Source: Nonomuraea rhodomycinica | Lineage (GTDB): Bacteria; Actinomycetota; Actinomycetes; Streptosporangiales; Streptosporangiaceae | DNA length: 64,000 nucleotides | Reading direction: 5' to 3' | NCBI RefSeq assembly: GCF_013363995.1 | Contig: NZ_JABWGO010000004.1 | Location: forward strand, 496,001-560,000 | Shown: one piece after another, positions 20,547 through 29,300 of the stretch | Layout of the letters: every line of letters begins with the position of its first letter | Numbering within the stretch: the stretch's first letter is position 1 | Notes under the pieces: generated by a model | What the model saw: the letters and a program-made list of their open reading frames with translations, nothing else | Databases searched by the model: none | Told to the model about the DNA's origin: nothing | Program-made: the position numbers and the translations under genes

Positions 20547-21641
20547 TCAGGAGATCTCGACCCGGGCGAGGGCGCCCGCTTCGAGAGCGACCCAGATGGC
20601 GCCGTCGGGCCCGACCGTCAGGCCGTGCGGCTCGGCGCGGGCGGTACCGGCGTCCGGCCCGGCCCCCGCCTGCCCCGCCTGCCCGCCCGTTCCCTCCGAG
20701 GACGTGGTGGAGGACCCGGAGGGGGCGGACGACTCCGAGGAACTGGAGGACTCCAAGGACGCGGAGGACACCGACGACGCGGAGGCGTCCGAGGATGTGG
20801 AGGACTCGGAAGAGTGGGAGGGGGCGGAGGACGAGGACACGGAAGAGTCGGAGGACGCGGAGGACGGTGACGGGGACGGGGACGGCAGGTCGTGCTCGTC
20901 CACCTTGCCCTCCAGCGTGATGCGGCCGAGGCGGTCGGCGGCCCACTCGGTGAACCACAGTGCCCCGTCCGGCCCCGAGACGATGGCGTGCGGACGGCAG
21001 GCGCGGTCGGGCAGCGGGAACTCCGTGACCTCGCCCGCCACGGTGATGCGCCCGATCTGCCCGGCGCCGATCTCCACGAACCACAGCGCCCCGTCGGGCC
21101 CCGCCGTGATGCCCACGGGCGCGGCCCCGGGCGTGGGCAGCCGGTGGATCGTCATCTCCCCGTCGAGCGCGACCCGGCCGATGGCGTCGCCCTGGTTGAG
21201 GGTGAACCACATGGCGTCGTCCGGCCCGGCGGTGAGGGCCGAGGGCATGCCGCCCTTCAGCGGCACCTCGAAGTCGGTCACCGTGCCGTCACCGGCGATC
21301 CGCCCGACGCGGTCGGCCTGCAACTGGGTGAACCACATGGCTCCGTCCGGCCCGGCCGCGATGCCGTACGGCGCGCCGACCGCGAAGGACGTCACCTCGC
21401 CCGTCTCCGTGATGCGGCTGACCCGGCCGCCCTGGAACTCGGTGAACCACATCGCCCCGTCGGCGCCCGGTGTGATCACGGTCGGTCCGCCGTCGGCCGG
21501 GTCGAGCCGGTGGACGACCGGTTCCTCGCCGGGCACGAGCCTGCCGACCATCCCCTGATGGACCAGCGTGAACCACAGCGCCCCGTCCGGGCCGGTCGCG
21601 ACGCCGTAGGGGGCGCCCTGCGGGATCATGGTCAGTGACAT
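20547..21641 (-). CDS. Virginiamycin B lyase (Vgb)-like beta-propeller with Ser-rich insertion
   Basis: 364-residue protein built of seven repeats of the type [14 protein letters not shown], as in streptogramin B lyase, which opens the cyclic depsipeptide by elimination. Residues matching the known Vgb active site are present: Tyr12 (APYG), His218 (RPHAI), Arg240, Glu337 and His339 (AEPHG), and Glu354. It is longer than Vgb (about 299 residues) because some 80 Ser/Gly/Ala-rich residues (253-335) are inserted before the last blade. No signal peptide. Its ATG lies 10 bases inside the end of the ABC-F gene, so both are co-translated. Homologues of unknown function exist, so lyase activity is likely but unproven. 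Confidence 0.85.
   Translation of the reverse strand: MSLTMIPQGAPYGVATGPDGALWFTLVHQGMVGRLVPGEEPVVHRLDPADGGPTVITPGADGAMWFTEFQGGRVSRITETGEVTSFAVGAPYGIAAGPDGAMWFTQLQADRVGRIAGDGTVTDFEVPLKGGMPSALTAGPDDAMWFTLNQGDAIGRVALDGEMTIHRLPTPGAAPVGITAGPDGALWFVEIGAGQIGRITVAGEVTEFPLPDRACRPHAIVSGPDGALWFTEWAADRLGRITLEGKVDEHDLPSPSPSPSSASSDSSVSSSSAPSHSSESSTSSDASASSVSSASLESSSSSESSAPSGSSTTSSEGTGGQAGQAGAGPDAGTARAEPHGLTVGPDGAIWVALEAGALARVEIS
20637..20885 (-). repeat. Low-complexity Ser-rich coding insertion in the Vgb-like gene
   Basis: Codons 253-335: runs of Ser with scattered Asp/Glu/Pro/Ala ([14 protein letters not shown] type), then a Gly/Ala/Gln segment. The DNA is an irregular array of (G/T)(C/G)C-type triplets. 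It falls exactly between two propeller blades, separating catalytic His218 from Glu337 and His339. Confidence 0.85.
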
Positions 21642-23422
21642 ACGCGTCCTCCTGAGACTTCCAGCCGCGTCCCCCGGAATCGCCGCCGGAGGGCGCGGTC
21701 GTGCGTGACCACCACGAGGGTGCCCGTGAAGTGGTCGAGTGCCTGCTCCAGCGCCTCGGCGAGGTCCGGGGACAGGTGGTTGGTCGGCTCGTCCAGCAGC
21801 AGCACGTCGTGCTCCTCGGCGAGCAGCCGGGCCAGCGCCAGTCTGCGCCGCTGGCCCACGGACAGCTCGCCCACCCTGAGGTCGAGCGCCCCGGCCCGGA
21901 ACAGGCCGGTGGCGAGCAGCGCGGCCCGCCGCTCGTCGGGATGGCCGTGGCCGTACGCCTCCAGCACCGGCAGGGACGGGTCGAAGCACGTCTCCTGGGC
22001 GAGGTGGCCCACCCGGCCACGGGCCCGCTCGGCGACGGCCCGCAGCAGCGTGGACTTGCCCGCGCCGTTGTGCCCGTGCACGAGCAGGCGGTCGCCGGAC
22101 CGGATGACCAGCGACTCCACGCACAGCCGGTCGGCGACGCGGACGTCACGCAACTCGGCCACCACCGCACGGGTACGCGCGTGGGCGGCGGACGGGGGAC
22201 GGGGGTTGTGCGGGTCGGCGGCGTCCGGGGGAGTGGTCTCCGAACTCGTCGCGGCCTCGGGGGAGGAGGCGGTGAAGGCACCGTGGAAGCGGAGCGGGTC
22301 GGGGGGCCGGGGGACCGGGTCGGCCTCCAGACGGCGCAGGCGTTCCTGGGCGTTGCGGACACGGCTGGCGATCGAGCTCTGGACGCGGCCGGCGTTGCGG
22401 TCGTAGGCCATCTTGTTGTTGTCGCGCATGGCGCGGCCGACGGCCACGCGGTGGGCGGTCGTCGCGGCGTGCTCGCGCACCTGACGGACCTCCTCGCGCC
22501 AGGCGGTGTACGCCTGCTCCCAGCGGGCCCGGGCCGCCGCCTTGGCGGTCAGGAAGCCGGTGTAGCCCCCGCCGAAGCGGGTGACGTCGCCGCCCTCCAC
22601 CTCGATCACGGCGGTGACCACCCGGTCGAGGAAGATCCGGTCGTGCGACACGACCACGACCGTGCCCGGGTAGCCGGTCAGCCGCTCCTCCAGCCAGCCG
22701 AGCGCGGACTCGTCGAGATGGTTGGTCGGCTCGTCCAGCAGCAGCGTCGCCGGGGCGGCGGCCAGCACGCACGCCAGGCCGAGCCGCGCCTGCTCGCCGC
22801 CCGACAGGCTCCCCAGGGTGCGGTCACGACCGCCAGGAGTGGCGGAACGTCCCTCCCCGCCGCGCGTCGTGGGCTCCTCCCCGCAGGGTCCTGAAGGCTC
22901 GTCCTGGCCGGGTGTCGCGGTCGCCGGCACGAGAGTCGCTGAGCGTGGAGAAGGGGCGGAGCTCGTGGCGAGGTGGGGCAGGCCGAGGGCGTGCAGGGAC
23001 CTGTCGACCCGGGCGTCGGCCTCGTAGCCGCCCCGCGTCTCGAACGCCGTGAGCAGCTCGCCGTACTCCTCCAGCAGGGTGTCCTGCCCGGTGGCGGGGT
23101 CGGCGGCGAGGGCGGCCTCGATCTCGCGCAGGCGGCGCTCCATCGCTCGGAGCCCGGCCAGCGCGGCGTCGATCGCCTGCTGGACCGTGAGGTGCGGCGG
23201 CAGGCCGAGCGTCTGGCCGAGGTGGCCGATCTCGCCCGTCGCGACGACCTCGCCGGAGTCGGGCCGCTCGGCGCCGGCCAGGAGCCGGAGCAGCGTGGAC
23301 TTGCCCGAGCCGTTCTCGCCCACGATGCCCAGGCGCTCGCCCGGCCGGACGGACAGGGACACGCCGGACAGAACCCTGCGGTGGCCGTAGGACTTGGTGA
23401 TGTCTCGAAGCAGGATGGTCAG
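21632..23422 (-). CDS. ABC-F family ATPase, probable ribosome-protection antibiotic resistance protein
   Basis: 596 residues with CTG start (576 from the GTG at 23362). Two ABC domains without membrane segments: Walker [10 protein letters not shown] and GHNGAGKST, signatures [12 protein letters not shown] and [12 protein letters not shown], Walker [10 protein letters not shown] twice, and a charged interdomain linker. This is the soluble ABC-F class that includes ribosome-protection factors for macrolides, lincosamides and streptogramins. The GTG would omit the conserved first strand [13 protein letters not shown], which is in frame upstream; no ATG, GTG or TTG precedes it before a TAA. GGAG lies seven bases before CTG 23422, so a CTG (or adjacent ATC 23425) start is inferred. 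Codons for about 48 low-complexity residues (22823-22966) sit just before the first signature motif. Confidence 0.85.
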   Translation of the reverse strand: MTILLRDITKSYGHRRVLSGVSLSVRPGERLGIVGENGSGKSTLLRLLAGAERPDSGEVVATGEIGHLGQTLGLPPHLTVQQAIDAALAGLRAMERRLREIEAALAADPATGQDTLLEEYGELLTAFETRGGYEADARVDRSLHALGLPHLATSSAPSPRSATLVPATATPGQDEPSGPCGEEPTTRGGEGRSATPGGRDRTLGSLSGGEQARLGLACVLAAAPATLLLDEPTNHLDESALGWLEERLTGYPGTVVVVSHDRIFLDRVVTAVIEVEGGDVTRFGGGYTGFLTAKAAARARWEQAYTAWREEVRQVREHAATTAHRVAVGRAMRDNNKMAYDRNAGRVQSSIASRVRNAQERLRRLEADPVPRPPDPLRFHGAFTASSPEAATSSETTPPDAADPHNPRPPSAAHARTRAVVAELRDVRVADRLCVESLVIRSGDRLLVHGHNGAGKSTLLRAVAERARGRVGHLAQETCFDPSLPVLEAYGHGHPDERRAALLATGLFRAGALDLRVGELSVGQRRRLALARLLAEEHDVLLLDEPTNHLSPDLAEALEQALDHFTGTLVVVTHDRALRRRFRGTRLEVSGGRVCH

Positions 23423-23424
23423 GA

Positions 23425-23434
23425 TGGAGCTCCA
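23425..23434. promoter_or_regulatory. Palindrome over the ABC-F ribosome-binding site
   Basis: TGGAGCTCCA is a perfect palindrome containing the GGAG of the ABC-F gene. With the second palindrome at the tetR start it suggests operator sites for the divergent TetR repressor, or an RNA hairpin masking the ribosome-binding site. Confidence 0.4.
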
Positions 23435-23480
23435 ATCGCAACGGGTGTAGCTTTAGTGTGGCAGGTGTGAGGATCTAACG

Positions 23481-23492
23481 CAACTGGAGTTG
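23481..23492. promoter_or_regulatory. Inverted repeat at the tetR start
   Basis: CAACT-GG-AGTTG overlaps the GGAG and first start candidate of tetR. Probable autoregulatory operator or translation-control hairpin. Confidence 0.4.
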
Positions 23493-23495
23493 TCT

Positions 23496-24083
23496 TTGGA
23501 AGTGACCAAGCGACCCGGCGGACGCAGCGCACGGGTCCGTGACGCGGTGCGGCAGGCCACGCTCGCGGAGCTGGCCGAGCACGGGTTCCGCGGCCTGACC
23601 GTGGAGAACGTGGCGGAGCGGTCGGGCGTCCACAAGACGACCGTCTACCGGCGATGGGGCAACGTCGAAGGGCTCATCGCCGACGCGCTGGAGCTGGCCG
23701 CCCACGAGCCGTGGCCGGTCCCCGACACGGGCACGGTCGAGGGCGACCTGCGCGGGGTCGTGGAGCTGGTGCGCAGCGGGTTCGAGGACCCGGAGCTGGG
23801 GCCCGTCTCGTCGGCGTTCGTGGCGGCGGCCATGCAGAGCCCGGAGGCCGCCCGGGCGCTGCACGCGTTCTTCGAGGCGCGTCACGACCAGTCGGCCCAG
23901 GTCGTACGGCGGGGCGTGGAGCGTGGGGAGCTGCCCGTCACGGTCGACGCCCGCGAGGTGGTGCGGGTCGCGGTCGCGCCCGTCTACTACCGGCTGTTCG
24001 TCGCCCACGAGCCGGTGAGCCGGGAGGACGCCGGTCGGGCCGCCGACGCCGCCCTCGCCGCCGCCCGCGCCGGAGTCCTGTAG
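23496..24083 (+). CDS. TetR-family repressor divergent from the ABC-F/Vgb operon
   Basis: About 195-residue TetR regulator: N-terminal HTH at residues 10-60 (RDAVRQATLAELAEHGFRGLTVENVAERSGVHKTTVYRRWGN) and an AcrR-like ligand domain. TTG 23496 has GGAG six bases upstream; TTG 23490 and GTG 23502 are alternatives. The divergent arrangement with about 73 bases between the two starts is the classical layout for a repressor of a resistance operon; the inducer could be the antibiotic itself. Confidence 0.9.
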   Translation: MEVTKRPGGRSARVRDAVRQATLAELAEHGFRGLTVENVAERSGVHKTTVYRRWGNVEGLIADALELAAHEPWPVPDTGTVEGDLRGVVELVRSGFEDPELGPVSSAFVAAAMQSPEAARALHAFFEARHDQSAQVVRRGVERGELPVTVDAREVVRVAVAPVYYRLFVAHEPVSREDAGRAADAALAAARAGVL

Positions 24084-24138
24084 GCGGCCCTTCCACGGGA
24101 CGCCGCGCCCGAGCCCGGTGACGGAGTCGCGGGCGGGT

Positions 24139-25845
24139 TCAGGTCTGCTTCGGGCCGCGCAGTTCGAAGTCGTCGAACGACATCCTCAGCACCGAGTCGT
24201 CCCCCTTGGGGGTGCGGGCGAACAGCCCCACGTACCCGTTGCCGAGCCCGCTCGGGTCGTCCACCTGCTGGACCTGCTCGCCGTTCACCCACATCGTGAG
24301 CCGGACGCCGGTCCCGTGCTGCTCGCACGACGCCTCGATGCGGACCCGGCCCGGCTCGCCGTCGACCTTGACCGGCTGCGCCAGCGTGCCGCCCGAGCCG
24401 TCCAGGACGCGCCGGATGCGGGCCTGGCCCTTGGTGTCCAGGCCGAACTCGTACGACGTCGAGTCGTCGGCCGAACGGCAGTACACCCCGTACTCGCCGC
24501 CGCCCACGACCTGCCGGACCTGCGCGGTGACGCCGACCACCACGCTCATGGGCATCATCGGCGTCGGCGTGCTCGACGGCAGGGGCGGGCCCGTGGGCGA
24601 GGCGATGAGGTACGACGTGGGCGCCTTGATGCGGCGCTCCTCGTAGGTGTCCTCCACGTCGATCCCGAACGTGCCGTCGCTCCGGTAGCCGTAGGACGCG
24701 GTGTCGTCGGGGTCGTAGGTGCCGCCCCAGCCGCCGGAGGTCTGGGTGAAGTCCTCCTGGAGCAGCACCGGGCCCTCGGGCGGGCTGCCGGGCGTGAGCA
24801 GCACCCAGCCGCCGATCCCCGCGCCGGCGAGGACGACCGTGGCGGCGGCGATCCCGGCCACCAGCCGGCCCCTCGCCGGCCTGCGTCCCCCCGGCGAAGA
24901 ACCGCCGCCCCCGAAGGAGGTCCCGGGAGCGCCGTACGAGGCTCCGGAGCCGGCATGCGAAAGGCCGCCGGGCACTCCCGGATGGGTGAACGGCGTCGTC
25001 CCCGGCTGCTGCCAGCTCAGCTGCACCGTCCGGGCCGTCTGCTCCGGCGCCGCCGAGCGGCCCACCAGGTGGTCGAGGAGCTGCTGGGCCGTCGGCCGGG
25101 CCGCCGGGTCCTTGCGCAGGGCCGCGGCCACCAGCTCGCGCAGCCCGGGATCCACCTGGCTCAGGTCGGGCTCGGTGTTGAGCACCTGGTAGACGATCGC
25201 CGGCAGCGTCTCGCCGCCGAACGGGGCCCGGCCGCTGGCCGCGTACGCCACCAGGCAGCCCCACGAGAACACGTCGCACGCGGCGGACACCGGGTCGCCC
25301 CGCAGCACCTCGGGCGCCATGTAGCGCGGCGTGCCGACGATCTCGCCGGTGCCCGTGACCCCGCCGAGCGTGTCGAGAGCCCGCGCGATGCCGAAGTCGA
25401 TCACCCGGGGGCCGACGGGCGACAGCAGCACGTTGGACGGCTTGAGGTCGCGGTGGACCACCCCGGCCCCGTGGATGGCGGTGAGCGCGGTGGCCACGCT
25501 CACGGCCAGCGCGTCGAGGCTGGACCCGCGCAGCGGCCCCGACTGCTCGACGGCCTGCTCCAGGTTGGGCCCGGGCACGTACTCGGTGACGACGTAGAGG
25601 AGCTGGCCGTCGAGGTCGGCCTCCAGCACCGCGGCGGTGCAGAACCTGCGCACCCGCCTGGCGGCGTCCGCCTCCCGGCGGAAACGCATGCGGAACTGGT
25701 CGTGCTGGCTGAACTCCGGGTTGATCACCTTGATGGCGACGCGCTGCCCCGCGGTGTCCTCGGCGAGGTGCACCGTGCCCATCCCGCCCCTGCCCAGCAC
25801 GCTCAGCAACCTGTAGCGCCCGATGTGGGAGGTTTCACCGCTCAC
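24139..25845 (-). CDS. Transmembrane Ser/Thr protein kinase with extracellular lectin-like domain
   Basis: 568-residue Hanks-type kinase. The kinase domain (9-262) has GRGGMG (18-23), Lys39, HRDLKPSN (Asp133) and DFG (Asp150). A Gly/Ser/Pro-rich linker is followed by one transmembrane helix (about 328-350). The outer 200 residues (QEDFTQTSGGWGGTYDP ... GYVGLFARTPKGDDSVLRMSFDDFEL) look like a concanavalin/LamG-type jelly roll that may bind a glycan. GTG start without Shine-Dalgarno; TAAGCT at 25854-25859 lies eight bases upstream, so a leaderless mRNA is likely. Unlike the kinase at 3.2 kb it senses through a jelly roll, not a propeller. Confidence 0.9.
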   Translation of the reverse strand: MSGETSHIGRYRLLSVLGRGGMGTVHLAEDTAGQRVAIKVINPEFSQHDQFRMRFRREADAARRVRRFCTAAVLEADLDGQLLYVVTEYVPGPNLEQAVEQSGPLRGSSLDALAVSVATALTAIHGAGVVHRDLKPSNVLLSPVGPRVIDFGIARALDTLGGVTGTGEIVGTPRYMAPEVLRGDPVSAACDVFSWGCLVAYAASGRAPFGGETLPAIVYQVLNTEPDLSQVDPGLRELVAAALRKDPAARPTAQQLLDHLVGRSAAPEQTARTVQLSWQQPGTTPFTHPGVPGGLSHAGSGASYGAPGTSFGGGGSSPGGRRPARGRLVAGIAAATVVLAGAGIGGWVLLTPGSPPEGPVLLQEDFTQTSGGWGGTYDPDDTASYGYRSDGTFGIDVEDTYEERRIKAPTSYLIASPTGPPLPSSTPTPMMPMSVVVGVTAQVRQVVGGGEYGVYCRSADDSTSYEFGLDTKGQARIRRVLDGSGGTLAQPVKVDGEPGRVRIEASCEQHGTGVRLTMWVNGEQVQQVDDPSGLGNGYVGLFARTPKGDDSVLRMSFDDFELRGPKQT

Positions 25846-25853
25846 GGCGGGTT

Positions 25854-25859
25854 AGCTTA
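25854..25859 (-). promoter_or_regulatory. Putative -10 box of a leaderless kinase transcript
   Basis: TAAGCT on the minus strand, eight bases before GTG 25845. No convincing -35. Confidence 0.4.
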
Positions 25860-25974
25860 CCGATATCGGCCTCGTCCGGGCGGGCCGACACGGGCTCCCC
25901 GCGACATGGGCTCCCCGGCCGGCTCACCCGCACCGGCCGGGCAGGCGTGAGCGACTTGCGCTCGACGCCGCAAA

Positions 25975-25986
25975 GAACATATGTTC
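25975..25986. promoter_or_regulatory. LexA/SOS box
   Basis: GAACATATGTTC matches the Gram-positive/actinobacterial LexA operator GAAC-N4-GTTC exactly and is a full palindrome. It lies 69 bases before the DUF6504 start, the right place to put the DUF6504-dnaE2 pair under DNA-damage control. Confidence 0.8.
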
Positions 25987-26055
25987 GATATGTAAGAACA
26001 CCCGCCTTCCCCCGGGTGGCTGGACACAGTCGACGAAGCCGCGGGGAGAGGCGTC

Positions 26056-26322
26056 TTGAGCAGACTCTATGGCGATCCGATCGAGGTCTGGACGCGCGAC
26101 GGCGAGCCCAGCCAGTTCGTCTGGCGCGACCGGCTCTACCTCGTGCGCCGCGTCCTCGACCACTGGGTGGTGGCGCGGGAGTGGTGGAAGATCCGGGAGG
26201 GCGATCCCGGTGAGCGTCAGTTCTGGCGGGTCGAGGCCAGTCCGGGGCGCGAGGCCGGCTCGTACGAGCTGAGGTTCGACACCGCCAGCGGCGGATGGCT
26301 GCTCATGAGGGCGTGGGACTGA
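26056..26322 (+). CDS. DUF6504-family small protein upstream of dnaE2
   Basis: 88-residue protein with a compact beta-rich pattern (YGDPIEVWTRDGEPSQFVWRDRLYLVRRVLDHWV ... YELRFDTASGGWLLMRAWD). DUF6504 proteins occur beside DnaE2 or Y-family polymerase genes in actinobacteria; the role is unknown and participation in the translesion mutasome is inferred from position. TTG start with GAGAGG four bases upstream. Its TGA shares a base with the dnaE2 ATG. Confidence 0.8.
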   Translation: MSRLYGDPIEVWTRDGEPSQFVWRDRLYLVRRVLDHWVVAREWWKIREGDPGERQFWRVEASPGREAGSYELRFDTASGGWLLMRAWD

Positions 26323-29300
26323 TGGCCGCGCCGTTCCCGCACCTCAACGTGGCCTCCGCCTACTCGATGCGGTACGGCACCGCGTTCCCGCGCGAGCTGG
26401 CGCGGCGGGCGGCCGACGACGGCATGGACATCCTCGCGCTGACCGACCGCGACGGTCTGTATGGCGCGGTCAAGCACGCGCAGGCGTGCGCGGACGCGGG
26501 GATCGGGCCCGTCTTCGGCGTCAGCCTCGCCCTCGCCGAGCCCGACGGCACACTCGACGGCCTCGGGTACGGCAGTTCGCTCGACGGCGCCCTCGGCGGT
26601 GCCCTCGGCGGTGCCCTCGACGGCGCTCCCGGCGGTGCTCCCGGCGGCGCGTTCGACGGCCTCGGACATCCCGGGGCCCCGGGCGAGAGCCGCAAACGGC
26701 ACCGCCCCCGCACGGGGGCCGACGCCGAGGACCGGATCACCGTGCTGGCCCGTTCGAACGGCTGGTCGCGCCTCGCCCGGCTGGTCACCGAAGCCCACTA
26801 CGCGGGCGAGCGCGGCGAGCCGCGCGTGACCCGCGAGATGGTGGCCGCGTGGGCCGGCCCGGGCGACACCCCCGACGACGCTCTCGTGGTGCTGCTCGGC
26901 CCACGGTCCGACGTGGGCCGGGCGATGGCCGCGCGCCACGACGACCGGGCCCGGGCGCTGCTCGCCCTGTGGCGCTCCATGGTGCCCGGGGTGGTGGTCG
27001 AGCTGGTCGACCAGTACGGCTTCCGCGACGCGATCACGGCCGTCCACATGCTGGCTCTGGCCGAGTCCGCCGGGGTGCCCGCCGTGCTCACCAACGCCGT
27101 CAGGTACCTCGACCCGGACGACCACCAGGTGGGCGACGTGCTCGACGCGGCCCGCCAGCTCGTCCCCCTGCACCCGCGCCATCTGGAACGCACCACCTCC
27201 CACGCCTACCTCAAGGGCTCCAAGGACATGGCCCGGGTGGCCGCCAAGATCTGCGGCTCCGACGCGCGCCGGGCCGCCGACCTGCTGCGCGCCACCCGCA
27301 GGGTCGCGGAACAGTGCGTGATGGACCCGGGCGAGCTGCTCGCGCTGCGCGGCGACCCGCCCGCCCTGCACCTGCCCGAGATCGGCGCCGACCCGGTGCC
27401 GCTGCTGCGCCGGCGGGTGGAGGACGGGATGGCCGGGCGCGGCCTGGCCCGTTCGCGCGAGGCGCGGGAGCGGCTGCGGGACGAGATGGACATCATCGAG
27501 CGCAAGCGCCTGTCCGGCTACTTCATCGCCGTGTCCGACATCACGAGCATGATCCGGCGCATGGGCGTCCGGTGCGCCATCCGCGGCTCCGGCGCGGGCA
27601 GCCTGGTCAACTACCTCATCGGCATCGGCGAGGTGAACCCCCTGGACCACGGCCTGCTCATGGAGCGCTTCCTGTCGGAGGGCCGCGTCGGGCTGCCCGA
27701 CATCGACGTCGACGTGGAGTCCGCCCGCCGGCTCGACTGCTACCAGGCCATCTTCGACAGGTACGGCGAGGCGCGCGTGGCCTGCGTGTCCATGATGGAG
27801 ACCTACCGGGCCCGCAGCGCGATCCGCGACGTGGCGGGCGCGATGGGCCTGCCCCCGTACGAGATCGACGCGATCGCCAAGGCGTTCCCGCACATCCGGG
27901 CCAAGCAGATCACCGCGTCGCTGAGCGACCTGCCCGAGCTGCGCGACAGCAGGCTGGCGGAGGCGGGGCTGGACCGGGTGTTCAGGCTGGCCGAGAAGCT
28001 CGACGGGCTGCCCCGGCACATCGCGCTCCACCCGTGCGGGGTGCTCATCGGCAACGCCGGGCTGCGCGACCGCACACCGGTGGAGCGCAGCCTGCTGGGC
28101 TTCCCGATGTCGCAGTTCGACAAGGAGGACGTGGAGGAGGCGGGGCTGCTCAAGCTGGACGTGCTGGGCGTGCGCATGCAGTCGGCGATGGCGTACGCGC
28201 TGGGCGAGATCGAGCGCGTCGACGGCGTCAGGGTCCGGCTGGACGAGCAGAGCGCCCCCGAGGAGGCCCAGGAGGACGCGGGGGACGCACAGGTGCGGTA
28301 CGTGCCGCACGACGACCAGGACACCTACGACATGATCTGCGCCGCCCGCACCCTGGGCTGCTTCCAGATCGAGTCGCCCGGCCAGCGCGAGCTGGTCGCC
28401 AAGCTGGAGCCGCGCGCGATGCACGACCTGATCGTGGACATCTCGCTGTTCCGGCCCGGACCGGTGAACTCCGACATGGTCACCCCGTACCTGGAGGCCA
28501 GGCACGGGTGGCGGGCGGCGTACTACCCGCACGAGCGGCTGCGCGAGCCGCTGAAGGAGACGCACGGCGTCGTGGTCTTCCACGAGCAGGTGCTCAGGGT
28601 CATCGCGGCGATGACGGGCCGCGACCTGTCGTTCGCCGAGATGCTGCGGCGCTCGCTGGGCACGCCCGAGGGGCGGGAGCTGGTCCGCAAGACGTTCGTG
28701 CCGCTGGCCAGGGCGAACGGGTTCGACGACGCGACCGTGGAGCGGGCCTGGCAGGTGCTCGACGCGTTCGGCGGGTTCGGGTTCTGCAAGGCGCACGCGG
28801 CGGCGTTCGCGCTGCCCACCTACCAGTCGGCCTGGCTCAAGCGGCACCACGCGGCGGCGTTCTTCGCGGGGGTGCTCACGCACGAGCCCGGCATGTACCC
28901 GCAGCGGGTCATCATCGACGAGGCCCGGCAGTGCGGGGTCGCCATCCTGCCGCTCGACGTCAACAGGTCGGGCCGCGACTGGCAGGTGGAGCGCCTCGGG
29001 CCGCGCCCGCCGCTGCGGCTCCAGGTCCGGGCCGACGCCCTGGGGGAGGGGGACGAGCCCCGGCGCGTCCCCTTCAAGGCCGAGGAGCTGGGCAAGGGGT
29101 ACGCGCTGCGGGTGCCGTTCTCGGCGGTCAAGGGGGTGAGCGAGGCGGAGGTGGACCGCATGGTCGCGGGCCGGCCGTACACGTCGCTGGCGGACTTCTG
29201 GGACCGCGCCCGGCCGTCGCGGCCGATCATGGAGCGGATCGTGCAGGTGGGCGGGATGGACGCGCTGCACGGCCTGAGCCCGGGCGGCCCGGGCGAGCGC

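Noticed and set aside
20544-20870. Acidic Asp/Glu/Gly-rich open frames opposite the Ser-rich insertion of the Vgb-like gene
   Set aside because: They are the complement of a repetitive Ser-codon tract and have no ribosome-binding site or homology.
23362-23441. TTG at 23441 as start of the ABC-F protein
   Set aside because: It is out of frame with the Walker A-containing frame and would need a frameshift.
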